From: Kappaphycus alvarezii
Taxonomy: Eukaryota > Rhodophyta > Florideophyceae > Gigartinales > Solieriaceae
Length of the DNA stretch: 64,000 bases
Direction of reading: 5' to 3'
Assembly: GCA_002205965.3 (NCBI GenBank)
Contig: NADL03000466.1
Location: forward strand, 1,426,001 to 1,490,000
Positions within the stretch are counted from its first letter, which is position 1. Each line of letters opens with the position of its first letter. Below the pieces are notes generated by a model. It was not told where the DNA came from and searched no databases. It was given only the letters and a program-made list of their open reading frames with translations. Below, one piece after another: positions 25,501 to 34,917 of the stretch. A program made the translations under genes and the position numbers.

Positions 25501-25943
25501 CGGTTGGTCATCGGGATAAAACGGGGGAAAAGCTTTGGTGCTTTATTAATTTAGAGGCCGCGGCGGTTATTAACCGAAAGGGGCATACCTAAGCATGAAG
25601 AGCGGACAGGGGGGAGGTTGTTAGAGGGCTGGCGTAAGTTTTCTGAGCTTGAGGCTACTCCTCTTGCGAATTATCCTCGCTTGCATCCGTTGAAGCTCTG
25701 AGCTTTAGTCGCTTCTGGGAAAGAAACCAGCGGGGCAAGCAGAATTAAAAGCAGGACATGCCAGCGGCCCTTCAAATCAAACAATCGCTGTGACATGTCT
25801 GCTGCCGAGCGCATCAATTAAACGGCTCCTCCTTTACTATAAAGGCAGGAGTTTCGATAATTTGAGTAACCTTCAGTGAAACCTTCTTGCCACAGCTCTT
25901 CAGACCGCCTCCAATTCAAACCCACGCACTCTCATATTCAACC

Positions 25944-26195
25944 ATGATTGCCAAGATTGCCACCATTCTCGCCCTCGTCGGAGCTGCTGTCGCCAGCCCT
26001 GTTTCTCGTTCCGGTGTCCACGGTATTCTGAGCTCTGGGGCCGGTTTCCACAGCCACGGAACTACCACCGCAGGAGCCGCCGCTGATGCCGAGTCCGGTG
26101 TCGCCGCCGGTTCCCTTAAAGGTATCGGTTCTGTTCTCGGCGTTGCCGGTCCGGGTCAGGCTGCCGCCGCCGCCCTTGCCTCTCCGTCTCTGTAG
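25944..26195 (+). CDS. Small predicted secreted protein, Ala/Gly-rich, 83 aa (copy 2)
   Basis: Identical frame to the copy at 11542, with the same TATA box 106 bp upstream (25838). The retroelement inserted about 430 bp downstream of its stop, so the coding part is intact, although transcripts running past the stop could meet the LTR. Two dispersible copies of one gene inside a recent array raise its dosage. Confidence 0.6.
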   Translation: MIAKIATILALVGAAVASPVSRSGVHGILSSGAGFHSHGTTTAGAAADAESGVAAGSLKGIGSVLGVAGPGQAAAAALASPSL

Positions 26196-26616
26196 GTGGA
26201 GTTGGGCCGATCGAAAGCCGAAGCGCCTGCTGACCGTGGCATGCACCCTCCAATTTCCAGTTAGAGGGTGTTTAGCGCTGAAGTCGTGACTAAGGGCCGT
26301 CCTTGCCGTGAATAAGGTTACGGAGGAGTGATCAGCAGCCCCGTCCTTGATGGCAACGGTGTTGCATGCGAATAAGCTCCTGACACCGAGGATAAACAGT
26401 GAAGGTGAGTGGGAAGGAGAATGTTGGCAAGCGCCGAGCGGCTAGGGGTCACGAATGGAAATAGACAGAGTAGATGAAGGGCCGCGGATCAGGTGAGTAA
26501 ATCTCTCTGTATGAGGACGGCTGCGTTCCCTCGAGGTGTAGAAATGGTTTAAACAGGGACTACCTGGATTTCTAAAGGCAGACAGTCCAGTGCTACATAT
26601 GTATGTATCCTTCGGA

Positions 26617-26621
26617 AATAT
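26617..26621. repeat. Left target-site duplication (AATAT)
   Basis: AATAT directly precedes TGATGTGCGC and is repeated exactly after the right LTR at 34913-34917. Copy 1 has it once (12215-12219). Confidence 0.95.
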
Positions 26622-27342
26622 TGATGTGCGCAAATTCGCGCACGAAAAAATCTAGATGAGGACCATGATTGTATACAGTATCGGAATTGGGAAGATATTT
26701 TTACAGTTTTTGAATTTGCAAGATATTTTTAATTTGGGTGAGTGTGGCAAATTCGTCGGCTGATTTTTTTCATTTTAGGACACGCTGTCATAGTAGATGT
26801 CAGTACAGTTCCAGGTTGTGGGTGATACGACAAGTAGCTCTGAAAGGTCTATATAATGGCCACATCAATTCCCACCCCTGGCCGATGGATGGCTGGCATG
26901 GGTATGGCACCTAGATATTTACCTTGAGGAAATATCTTCTAATAGTCTCTCTGGTTCACACGATTACCGTGAATACATTTTATGGTTATTAGTATGTTTG
27001 TTGGAGACTTTTGGGGTAGCCAAAAGTCTATATAAGCCGAGTAAACTGCTTCCTTTAGTGGAGGTGAAGCAAGTTGGCAGACAACTTCAAGCCAAGTCCC
27101 GAGTAGTAGGAAGTTGAGAGTCAACTTCAGACCCAAGAACACTTTTTCTTACGCTGGTCGCAGAGCGTCAGTGGTAGACTCTGCCCCTTTTATACTTGCT
27201 TGTAGCTTCCTCAACTCTCTTCTATATACACTCCCTTTTGTTCGTTCAACAATACCACGGCAGCACTTTTGTCGCTCGCAACACCTCCTTCTCAGGGTAA
27301 TTGGTTCTGAGGATCTCTTCCCCCGCCGATTTACCCCTATCA
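26622..27342 (+). repeat. Extra LTR, inverted relative to the element
   Basis: Starts TGATGTGCGC, ends CCCCTATCA, and is the reverse complement of 27397-28113 with a few differences. TATA-like motifs lie at about 26850 (ctatataatgg) and 27029 (ctatataagcc). It differs from both other LTRs by 1-bp insertions (the extra c in gactctccaac as read on the minus strand, and the extra base in gcagagtctacc), yet shares with the middle LTR a T and a five-G run where the right LTR has C and four G. Confidence 0.9.
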
Positions 27343-27392
27343 TTTGGTACTCTTGTGGAGGGGTTGCACCCGAGGTATTCGAGTTGAGCAGT
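27343..27392 (+). other. Inverted primer-binding site and 5' leader fragment
   Basis: Reads TT then TGGTACTCTTGTGGAGG and continues to gagttgagcagt, matching in reverse complement the leader beside the right LTR (34146-34194), with one G fewer in a G run. It stops at the junction with the middle LTR. This shows the left LTR is a 5' LTR with leader and not a solo LTR. Confidence 0.9.
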
Positions 27393-27396
27393 CAAA

Positions 27397-28113
27397 TGAT
27401 AGGGGTAAATCGGCGGGGGAAGAGATCCTCAGAACCAATTACCCTGAGAAGGAGGTGTTGCGAGCGACAAAAGTGCTGCCGTGGTATTGTTGAACGAACA
27501 AAAGGGAGTGTATATAGAAGAGAGTTGAGGAAGCTACAAGCAAGTATAAAAGGGGCAGGTCTACCACTGACGCTCTGCGACCAGCGTAAGAAAAAGTTTC
27601 TTGGGTCTGAAGTTGACTCTCAACTTCCTACTACTCGGGACTTGGCTTGAAGTTGTCTGCCAACTTGCTTCACCTCCACTAAAGGAAGCAGTTTACTCGG
27701 CTTATATAGACTTTTGGCTACCCAAAAGTCTCAACAAACATACTAATAACCATAAAATGTATTCACGGTAATCGTGTGAACCAGAGAGACTATTAGAAGA
27801 TATTTCCTCAAGGTAAATATCTAGGTGCCATACCCATGCCAGCCATCCATCGGCCAGGGGTGGGAATTGATGTGGCCATTATATAGACCTTTCAGAGCTA
27901 CTTGTCGTATCACCCACAACCTGGAACTGTACTGACATCTACTATGACAGCGTGTCCTAAAATGAAAAAAATCAGCCGACGAATTTGCCACACTCACCCA
28001 AATTAAAAATATCTTGCAAATTCAAAAACTGTAAAAATATCTTCCCAATTCCGATACTGTATACAATCATGGTCCTCATCTAGATTTTTTCGTGCGCGAA
28101 TTTGCGCACATCA
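27397..28113 (-). repeat. 3' LTR of the element (middle LTR)
   Basis: On the minus strand it runs from TGATGTGCGC (28113) to CCCCTATCA (27397). On its outer side it keeps TTTG (27396-27393), the first bases of the leader and primer-binding site, before the junction. An integrated U5 end should be trimmed to CA, so this end looks like an unprocessed cDNA end. The purine-rich stretch just inside it on the minus strand (gagcgagagggcg, 28126-28114) is the candidate polypurine tract. Confidence 0.9.
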
Positions 28114-28146
28114 CGCCCTCTCGCTCAAGACGAACGTCCCGACTCG

Positions 28147-29907
28147 TCACTGCTCTTCTTCTGCTTCCGTTAGTGTTCGCTGTCTTATTGATAAAATGTA
28201 TGGTCTCTCAAACGGGTACGGATGCAACTGATTACCAATATGATGCTCTAAAAAGTAGGTTCGCATTACTGGTACCTCACTTTGTAGCATAGCCTCATAT
28301 ATTGGTTTGATCACATCGAGGTGGGGTTGAATACATTCTTCTTCCGTGACTCTTCCGAATCTTCCAAGAGTGAAAAAATATATGTGATATGCAAACTCTT
28401 CTGGAAGATGCCGGAGGAATGGATGTCGATAAGAAAAGAAGACGCGCATCATCAAGAACGAATCTTCGTAAGATAAGTGCGGTCCATGTAGCGCCCTAAA
28501 ACATAAACAGATGCTTATCATGAAATAAGAAATGACCTGCGCATCGTTCGCATCCTCGGAGATATTGCGCAGCCAAAAAGATAATCTTCTTCTTCCGACT
28601 GTATGCTGTGCATGGTTGTGAAGGAGAGCTAGAGATGAAGTTGTGGTGGACGGTCCCGATGAATGGCCGCGACCAGCTCCTGACGTACTGGGACCTGCAC
28701 GAGGTCCTCTCGGGGGACGACCGGAACCTCTTCTGGGCGGGTTGTTGTCTCCTGAAGGTCCTCCTCTGGTCATCATCACTGCTTCAGGAGGATCCTCGCC
28801 GCCTCCAACGTTCCCAATTTGTGGCGGAGAAACGTAAGGTTCCCATAGAGGATACGGGACCAGCCTGTATTCCATATCCGGGGGTAAGGCGTAACCTCTC
28901 AGTCGCACGTCTTGGTTGTTCTTGAGAAATACGTAAATTGGACGGATAATATTCAGATACGTTTGCGACAAGTCTCCAGCAGCTACCATTCCATATCTTC
29001 CTATAGAGTAATGATATATTACCTCCACAAACTCTGGACCTGCTTCCGTGAACCTTCCGTTTTGGAATGAAAATAGAACTCTTATTAATAGTCGGAAATC
29101 TTCTTCAGGTAGCAATGGTCCGTTCAACGTACGAAAACATAGGCATATATTAATGTAGAAATGGATGATTACGTGGAGTTCGTAGTAGTCCCGCGTAACC
29201 GAGATGATCCATTCCCAGGCCCTTTTTCCTCCCATAGGAATCATTCTATAGTTAAAGATGAGTATGCCCCGTGGTTGCGCATAGTCCTGTGTGAGAAGGA
29301 ATTCTTCAGGCCTCTGATGGTAAGGGACCAGACGACGTGCATGGATGGCCCTCCTTGATCTCTTCCCTGAGCTTGAACAGAGCTGATAGTGCGGGTGTCT
29401 TTCCTCCGTGACGATGCAAGGGTTCGAGTACTTGGTTTGGAAGGCCGGCCACTTCACAGCCTGCTGCATTGCTTTTCCATGTACTACAAGTACTTTAGAG
29501 CCAACTGAAAAGGTTCTGACTGCAGGTTCTGCATCCTTATTTCTTGTCTGTGTTAGCGCGCGGTGTGATCTCCAGCCTTCGGTGGCCAGTAGTTCAACTT
29601 CCCTACTCTCTTCATCGATAATATTTGTTTCCATGTCTCTCTGTAACATTCTAGGAGCCCTTCCGTACATTAGCTCGAATGGTGAGCGTCCATTTCTTCC
29701 TCTTCTTCGACGGTAGCCGTATAACACTTTTGGTAAGGCATCTTCCCACTGGATTTCATTCTCCAACATAGTTTTCGATATTGCTCGTTTGATGGTTCCA
29801 ACCATCCTCTCCGCTTTCCCGTTGGACATAGGAGCGTATGCGAGAACGGTCTTCAGCTGAATCCTTTCTCTTCCAAAAAACGAAGCAGTGAAGTTGCAGT
29901 AAAACAA
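28147..29907 (-). CDS. Integrase C-terminal half plus a twofold-repeated novel C-terminal domain
   Basis: 586 open codons with no internal stop; the first 10-15 codons are out of the true frame. Residues 20-200 are integrase: YAPMSNGKAERMVG holds the catalytic Glu, then VLYGYRRR and a C-terminal region (FSVGSKVLVVHGKA; KWPAFQTKYSNPCIV). An unrecognised domain follows at about 222-362, then a Gly/Pro/Ser/Arg-rich linker (about 365-425), then a second version of the domain at about 437-575. The versions share ICLCFR-L-GP, then RV-FS, PEF---IY, GR-G-V, I-PIY and YP---PY in the same order, roughly a third of positions by eye. This occupies the place where chromoviruses carry a chromodomain. Stop is TGA at 28147-28149, close to the polypurine tract. 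Function unknown. Confidence 0.85.
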   Translation of the reverse strand: MFYCNFTASFFGRERIQLKTVLAYAPMSNGKAERMVGTIKRAISKTMLENEIQWEDALPKVLYGYRRRRGRNGRSPFELMYGRAPRMLQRDMETNIIDEESREVELLATEGWRSHRALTQTRNKDAEPAVRTFSVGSKVLVVHGKAMQQAVKWPAFQTKYSNPCIVTEERHPHYQLCSSSGKRSRRAIHARRLVPYHQRPEEFLLTQDYAQPRGILIFNYRMIPMGGKRAWEWIISVTRDYYELHVIIHFYINICLCFRTLNGPLLPEEDFRLLIRVLFSFQNGRFTEAGPEFVEVIYHYSIGRYGMVAAGDLSQTYLNIIRPIYVFLKNNQDVRLRGYALPPDMEYRLVPYPLWEPYVSPPQIGNVGGGEDPPEAVMMTRGGPSGDNNPPRRGSGRPPRGPRAGPSTSGAGRGHSSGPSTTTSSLALLHNHAQHTVGRRRLSFWLRNISEDANDAQVISYFMISICLCFRALHGPHLSYEDSFLMMRVFFSYRHPFLRHLPEEFAYHIYFFTLGRFGRVTEEECIQPHLDVIKPIYEAMLQSEVPVMRTYFLEHHIGNQLHPYPFERPYILSIRQRTLTEAEEEQ

Positions 29908-30413
29908 AGGGCGTTATCCGAGATGATCCTTTTTGGAAGACCAAACGGTTCAATTATTTCTTTTTCGATGAATCTCAGTACCACCTCAGCATTTGCCTCC
30001 TCGACTGCAACTGCTATTGGCCATCCAGTAAGATGTTCCACCCCTATAAGGAGATATTTGTTTCCGGAAGAAGTTTCCTTGAACGGGCCCGCGAAGTCAA
30101 TTGAGAAGGTTTCAAAGAGACCGGAAACTGGAAAACTTAGAGTTGTCTTATACTTCCGTATTGGAGTGAATTTTTGGCAGTTGTCGCAGCTTTTCACGAA
30201 GTTATAGACGTCCTTATGGATACCGGGCCACCAGAATCTCTCAGTTACGAATTTTTTGGTTGTTTCGAGATCCCAATGCCCTAGCTCATCATGGAAAGTC
30301 CTCAAGATCTTCATTCTTTCTTTCAAAGGGGCCACTAGTCGGGGACCGGCTTTAGTGTGCCGGAAAGTTTCCCATTCCACAATGTAAAAGCCTTTTGATT
30401 CCTGCGTACCCAA
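29853..30413 (-). pseudogene. Integrase, zinc-binding domain and first part of the core
   Basis: The HHCC zinc domain is HDELGHWDLETTK followed by CDNCQ. The core has the first two catalytic aspartates in FSIDFAGPF and IISDNALCF. The frame is lost at a six-T run near 29873, after RFLEEKGF, and resumes in the next entry. There is no ATG start; it is part of the polyprotein. Confidence 0.9.
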
Positions 30414-31888
30414 TTTCGGTGTTCAAGATCAACCTTTCTCATTTCTAGTCCATCGAGGAATTTGATCAGTCCGTGAATATTAGCTTCGTACTCGTTATCG
30501 TTCGGCAACTGCAACTCGGCGACTCCGACGATGTCCTCCGAAGCTTTTTCATTTGGAATCAGTGCGTCCCTCAAGCGGGATAGGTAATCGGCAGGCTGAT
30601 TATTGCGTCCGGGTCTATACACAATTTCAAACCGATATTCTGCGAAAATGTCGAGCCATCGGGCCAAGCGGTGATGTACATCCTTCTTTTGGAATGCTGT
30701 TTTAAGTGCCTGGTGATCAGTTATCAAGACAAATTTCTCGAGTGATAAAAGGTATACGCGAAACTTTTTCAGCGCGAAGACGACAGCTAGCGCTTCTTTC
30801 TCGCAGACTGAGTATCTCTTTTCCGCGTCATTCAGAGTTCGGCTTGCGAATTGAACAGGGTGTAGTCTTCCGTTTTCATCTTTTTGGGACAAAACGGCAC
30901 CCAAAGACCGTTCTGAGGCATCTGTCTCCACAACGAATGGTCTCTTGAAATCTGGGTACATGAGAACTGGGGGGACACATAGCTTATCTTTAAGCTCCTG
31001 AAATGCAGTTTCCATTTCCTTGTTCCAGTAAAATTTTCCGTTCTTCGTAGTGCTGGCATGTAACGGTGCTGCAGTCTTGGCGAAATCTTTGATAAATCTT
31101 CTGTAATATGAGGCCAGTCCTAAGAAGCTTCGGACCTCCGTCTTTGAAGCGGGCCTTGGTGCCAACTTTATTTTTTTCGTTTTCTCTGGATCCACTCTAA
31201 TTCCCTCTTGGTCGACGATATGACCGAGTAATTGGATAGAAGTTTTCGCAAAGAAGCATTTGCTCAACTTAATTTTCAAGCTATACTCCGATATCCTCTC
31301 CACAACTGTCTTGACGTGCGAGATGTGCTGATCCAATGTTTCTGAGAATATGACGACATCATCGATATAGACTCTTGCGAATGGAAGTCCTTTCAAAACC
31401 TCGTTCATCATTCTTTGGAATGTAGCTGGTGCATTCATGAGACCAAAAGGCATCACTTCGAACCTGAACGTACCGGCTTTGCTGGTAAAGGTTGTTTTTT
31501 CCTTACATTTTTCATCCAATGGAATCTGCCAATAGCCAGTGTAAAGGTCAATTGAGGTGAAATATCTCCCGTCCTTCAGGTCCTCGAGGATCTCCTCCAT
31601 GTTCGGAATCGGAAATCGATCGGGTATCATTCTCTGGTTCAGTTGTCGGTAATCGACGCAAAAACGCAGCTTTCCATCCTTCTTTGGTGCGACCACAACT
31701 GGAAACGACCATGGGGATGAAACTGGTCGAATAATATCATTTTTCAGCATACTTGTAACATTTTCTGAGATAAATTGGTCATATTTTGGCGGTTGACGTC
31801 TAGGCTTGTGGTAAATCGGTTGAGTGTCGGTAAGTTCGAACGAGTGAGTAACCGGTACACTTGCTTGTCTAAATCTGAAACGCTCCAT
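30335..31888 (-). pseudogene. Reverse transcriptase and RNase H
   Basis: 517 open codons. RT motifs in order: KNDIIRPVSSPWSFPVVV, LRFCVDYRQLN, first catalytic Asp in TSIDLYTGYWQ (residue 114), MPFGLMNAPATFQ, and YIDD (174-177). A tether with FLGLASYYRRFI precedes an RNase H with the catalytic residues in place: VETDAS (Asp 323), CEKEA (Glu 365), ITDHQAL (Asp 391) and PADYLSR (Asp 434). This order and these motifs are those of Ty3/gypsy. The enzyme looks intact by residues; it is called a pseudogene only because the polyprotein frame breaks before it (near 31880) and after it (near 30400). Confidence 0.92.
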
Positions 31889-32419
31889 GCAATTACTTCG
31901 GAAGATGTTAACATGTCGGATATTTTCAGTGAGGCGGGGGCGGGAAGGTGCTGCACTTTTCCTTGGATTTCTGCCATTTGGCGCCCTTTTTCTTCTTGAT
32001 CCTCAACCTCAATATTTTGAAGGACCTCTTCCGTCGTGCTCACATCTTCATATATGGAATTCGACGTATTCTTATTTTCTTTGCAAAGGTAATCTTCTTT
32101 CATGCTCCGAATTCTGTCCTTTGATTCGATATCATCGCAAAAAGAAACACATTCGGGTTTCAAACTTATCCTAGAATCCAGTCGTCATCTGTTTCAAACC
32201 CGGAATCATAATCGTCCCATGCCATGTTCATTACCCCCGAGGGTACCCTTTTCCACTTCCGAAAGTGTTAGTTGGTTCCGAATCTTCGCTGTCATAGCTA
32301 GAAGTGAAATCTTCACTGTCCGTTTCTTTTAAATCTTCAGGATGCGTGCTTTTGTCGAAATCCAGGGGCATCTTCACGGTTCTGCCGTCAATATTAACTG
32401 AAACCATTTGGTTGCCCAA
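31744..32419 (-). pseudogene. Protease-RT connector, acidic
   Basis: Two pieces of the same polyprotein: 32419-32231 (DGRTVKMPLDF, then SEDFTSSYDSEDSEP) and 32163-31744 (acidic, with STTEEVLQNIEVEDQEEKG). The second is out of frame with the RT that follows; the change lies near 31880. An equivalent acidic segment occurs in the decayed relative at 59607-59915, so the connector belongs to this family. Confidence 0.6.
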
Positions 32420-34106
32420 GTCAATGCATGTCCTAGTCTTTCCATTGTGGGGCAGCCAATGATTGCATCGAAAGGGAGATCCGGCATGACAAGAAAGTCT
32501 ACATCAACTTTAGAGTCCCCAAAGAACACGGAAACCTTGTCAACAGTGCCCATGCATTTTGAGACGGTTCCATCCGCTACAGTTATTTTTCGAGTCGTTG
32601 GAGTAATTTCGAGACCTAGATCTGTCACCAAAGTTTCTGAAATGAGGTTTGGAACAGCACCCGAATCGAAGAGAGCTTGGGTTTTCATACCCAATACTTT
32701 GACTGGTACCAGCTTAAGACGTCTTGGTGCTGTCGAGGCCGATTGAAGAAACAGTTTCTTACCCTTAGCGGACTTATTAGACCTGATAATTTTTTTGAGT
32801 TCTTTTCTCGCATCCTCTGCGTCGCCCCTCAAAAGTTGACCAAACGTTATCCCAGTTGGGGCCGATGCAAGCTCAGCCACCAAATTGTACCTCTTCACAT
32901 ACTCTAGTACGTCCTTAGAGATACTCTTAACTTTCTTACTCTTTTTCGTCTTCTTGGCCGGAGTGACTCCCACTCCTGGAACAACTTGATCAGACCTCTT
33001 GGTTCGAGGAGGTACAGGTGCTGGGATATGCTCCAGCATTCCATACTCTAGCCTAGGTTTCTTCGATAAAATGTTCCCTTCCCCATCCCTTTTTGTCACA
33101 TTGACTTGACTAATCTCTTCAGCGATGGATACGTTACCGGCATCCGTCAACCTTTGATCCCTTCTATTTTGTAAGATTTTCACCTCTGGTCCTGACTCAC
33201 TCCTTGCTTCCGATAAATTTGCTCTTCTGTTGTCTTTAGACCAGCAGTTACTTTCATGATGCCCATATCGACCGCACTTTGCACAACGAGTGTTTCTATG
33301 TGGATTATCAGGACACCTGTTTGCAAAGTGTCCAGGCTTGTGACAGTAAGAACAGACTTCTGCGGCCTTAGGGGCCCCAGACTGGTTCTTCTTAATGGTA
33401 AGAGTAAGGCTTTCCAACTGCGAGGTTATCATGTCAAGTCGATTATCGAATCGGGTTTCCAACCTTTCTTCCAAGTTTTTGACATCGCTCCTGACAGATT
33501 CTAATGCCGCTGCACTAGTAGCCGGCCTTTGATAATTTTTTCAGGATGTACGATAGACATCGATGTGCGGGTTTCCCTCGGTACCTCACTCAGTGACTGA
33601 AACGTCTCCGAATTTTTGACAAATTCTACTATGGTACCCTTCAGTTCATCAAAAGTGTGAGGGCCCTTGATGAGGAGGAAATCGGAGAGCCGCTTATCCC
33701 CCATAGCCGCCTTACGCAGCATTCCGTACTTGGCTTGGGCGTTGAACCCAGCCTTTTCATAAAGATCACACAAGTACACCAATGAGCTTAACAAATCGTC
33801 GAAGTTGAGCCGGGCCTCTATGGCGGTACGAATCATCTCATCTGGTTCTACCTCCTTAGCATACTCTTTCACAAGCCACTCACATACCTCACCGAAGTTA
33901 CGCCCATTCCCGTTAAGAGACCACCCGTCGATAAACTTGGACTTATATTTGTGCTTTGCGTCACCATGAAGATAGGCGAAGATACTTGCGGCCTTCTCTT
34001 CATCGCCCTTCTCTCGCATCACAACGTTGACATATGTGTAAAGAAACTCCTCAACGTCTTCAGTCTTGCCCCCTGTGAACGTTATACGAGCAGCATTGAG
34101 ATCCAT
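32374..34106 (-). pseudogene. gag (capsid, nucleocapsid with two CCHC knuckles) and aspartic protease
   Basis: Begins at ATG 34106 (MDLNAARITFTGGKTEDVEE), about 68 bp inside the primer-binding site, with a helical capsid-like region of 200 residues to a stop at 33501. The same protein continues one base back in the next frame (coding from about 33520 to 32374), reached through an AAAAAA run near 33536-33541. That could be a programmed -1 shift or a lost base. The continuation has two zinc knuckles (CSYCHKPGHFANRC and CAKCGRYGHHESNC), a Lys-rich stretch, and a retropepsin with FDSGAVPNLIS as active site and FDAIIGCPTMERLG as the second loop. Near 32420 the frame changes again and the protein goes on as NQMVSVNIDGRTVKMPLDF. 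Confidence 0.85.
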
Positions 34107-34174
34107 GATTACGAGAAGAAATCCCCCCGAAGTGTTCCTTACTACTGCTCAACTCGAATACCTCGGGTGCAACC

Positions 34175-34192
34175 CCCTCCACAAGAGTACCA
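34175..34192 (-). other. Primer-binding site
   Basis: Two bases (TT) after the LTR end, the minus strand reads TGGTACTCTTGTGGAGG. The TGG start fits the CCA end of a tRNA. I could not assign the tRNA. Confidence 0.7.
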
Positions 34193-34194
34193 AA

Positions 34195-34912
34195 TGATAG
34201 GGGTAAATCGGCGGGGAAGAGATCCTCAGAACCAATTACCCTGAGAAGGAGGTGTTGCGAGCGACAAAAGTGCTGCCGTGGTATTGTTGAACGAACAAAA
34301 GGGAGTGTATATAGAAGAGAGTTGAGGAAGCTACAAGCAAGTATAAAAGGGGCAGGTCTACCACCGACGCTCTGCGACCAGCGTAAGAAAAAGTTTTCTT
34401 GGGTCTGAAGTTGACTCTCAACTTCCTACTACTCGGGACTTGGCTTGAAGTTGTCTGCCAACTTGCTTCACCTCCACTAAAGGAAGCAGTTTACTCGGCT
34501 TATATAGACTTTTGGCTACCCCAAAAGTCTCAACAAACATACTAATAACCATAAAATGTATTCACGGTAATCGTGTGAACCAGAGAGACTATTAGAAGAT
34601 ATTTCCTCAAGGTAAATATCTAGGTGCCATACCCATGCCAGCCATCCATCGGCCAGGGGTGGGAATTGATGTGGCCATTATATAGACCTTTCAGAGCTAC
34701 TTGTCGTATCACCCACAACCTGGAACTGTACTGACATCTACTATGACAGCGTGTCCTAAAATGAAAAAAATCAGCCGACGAATTTGCCACACTCACCCAA
34801 ATTAAAAATATCTTGCAAATTCAAAAACTGTAAAAATATCTTCCCAATTCCGATACTGTATACAATCATGGTCCTCATCTAGATTTTTTCGTGCGCGAAT
34901 TTGCGCACATCA
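34195..34912 (-). repeat. 5' LTR of the element (right LTR)
   Basis: 718 bp, TGATGTGCGC to CCCCTATCA on the minus strand. The terminus includes an imperfect palindrome (GTGCGC-AAATTC-GCGCAC). On the minus strand a ctatataagcc TATA motif lies near 34498-34508. It directly adjoins the primer-binding site. Confidence 0.93.
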
Positions 34913-34917
34913 AATAT
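34913..34917. repeat. Right target-site duplication (AATAT)
   Basis: Matches 26617-26621; the downstream sequence (TTTCAAAGAAG) continues the array unit exactly as in copy 1. Five bp is typical of Ty3/gypsy and Ty1/copia integrases. Confidence 0.95.

Larger units (their letters stand above)
26622..34912 (-). mobile_element. Ty3/gypsy LTR retrotransposon with three LTRs (the left one inverted)
   Basis: Layout from left to right: LTR in plus orientation (26622-27342), its primer-binding site and leader (27343-27392), a junction, LTR in minus orientation (27397-28113), internal coding region on the minus strand, and LTR in minus orientation (34195-34912). Gene order gag-PR-RT-RH-IN is that of Ty3/gypsy (Metaviridae-type). 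A perfect 5-bp duplication surrounds the whole structure. LTRs are nearly identical, so insertion is young, and it postdates the array duplication or spread because copy 1 is empty. The coding region is broken by about five frameshifts but no in-frame nonsense codon that I found, two of them in six-base homopolymers. Confidence 0.95.

Noticed and set aside
27114-27650. 178-codon plus-strand frame across the inverted LTR junction
   Set aside because: It lies in LTR and leader sequence and exists only because the palindromic junction mirrors the same bases; no protein features.
26622-28113. Long inverted repeat read as a DNA transposon with 0.7-kb terminal inverted repeats
   Set aside because: The arms are LTRs (TG...CA, primer-binding site beside one, polypurine tract beside the other), and a third copy closes a gypsy element at 34195-34912.
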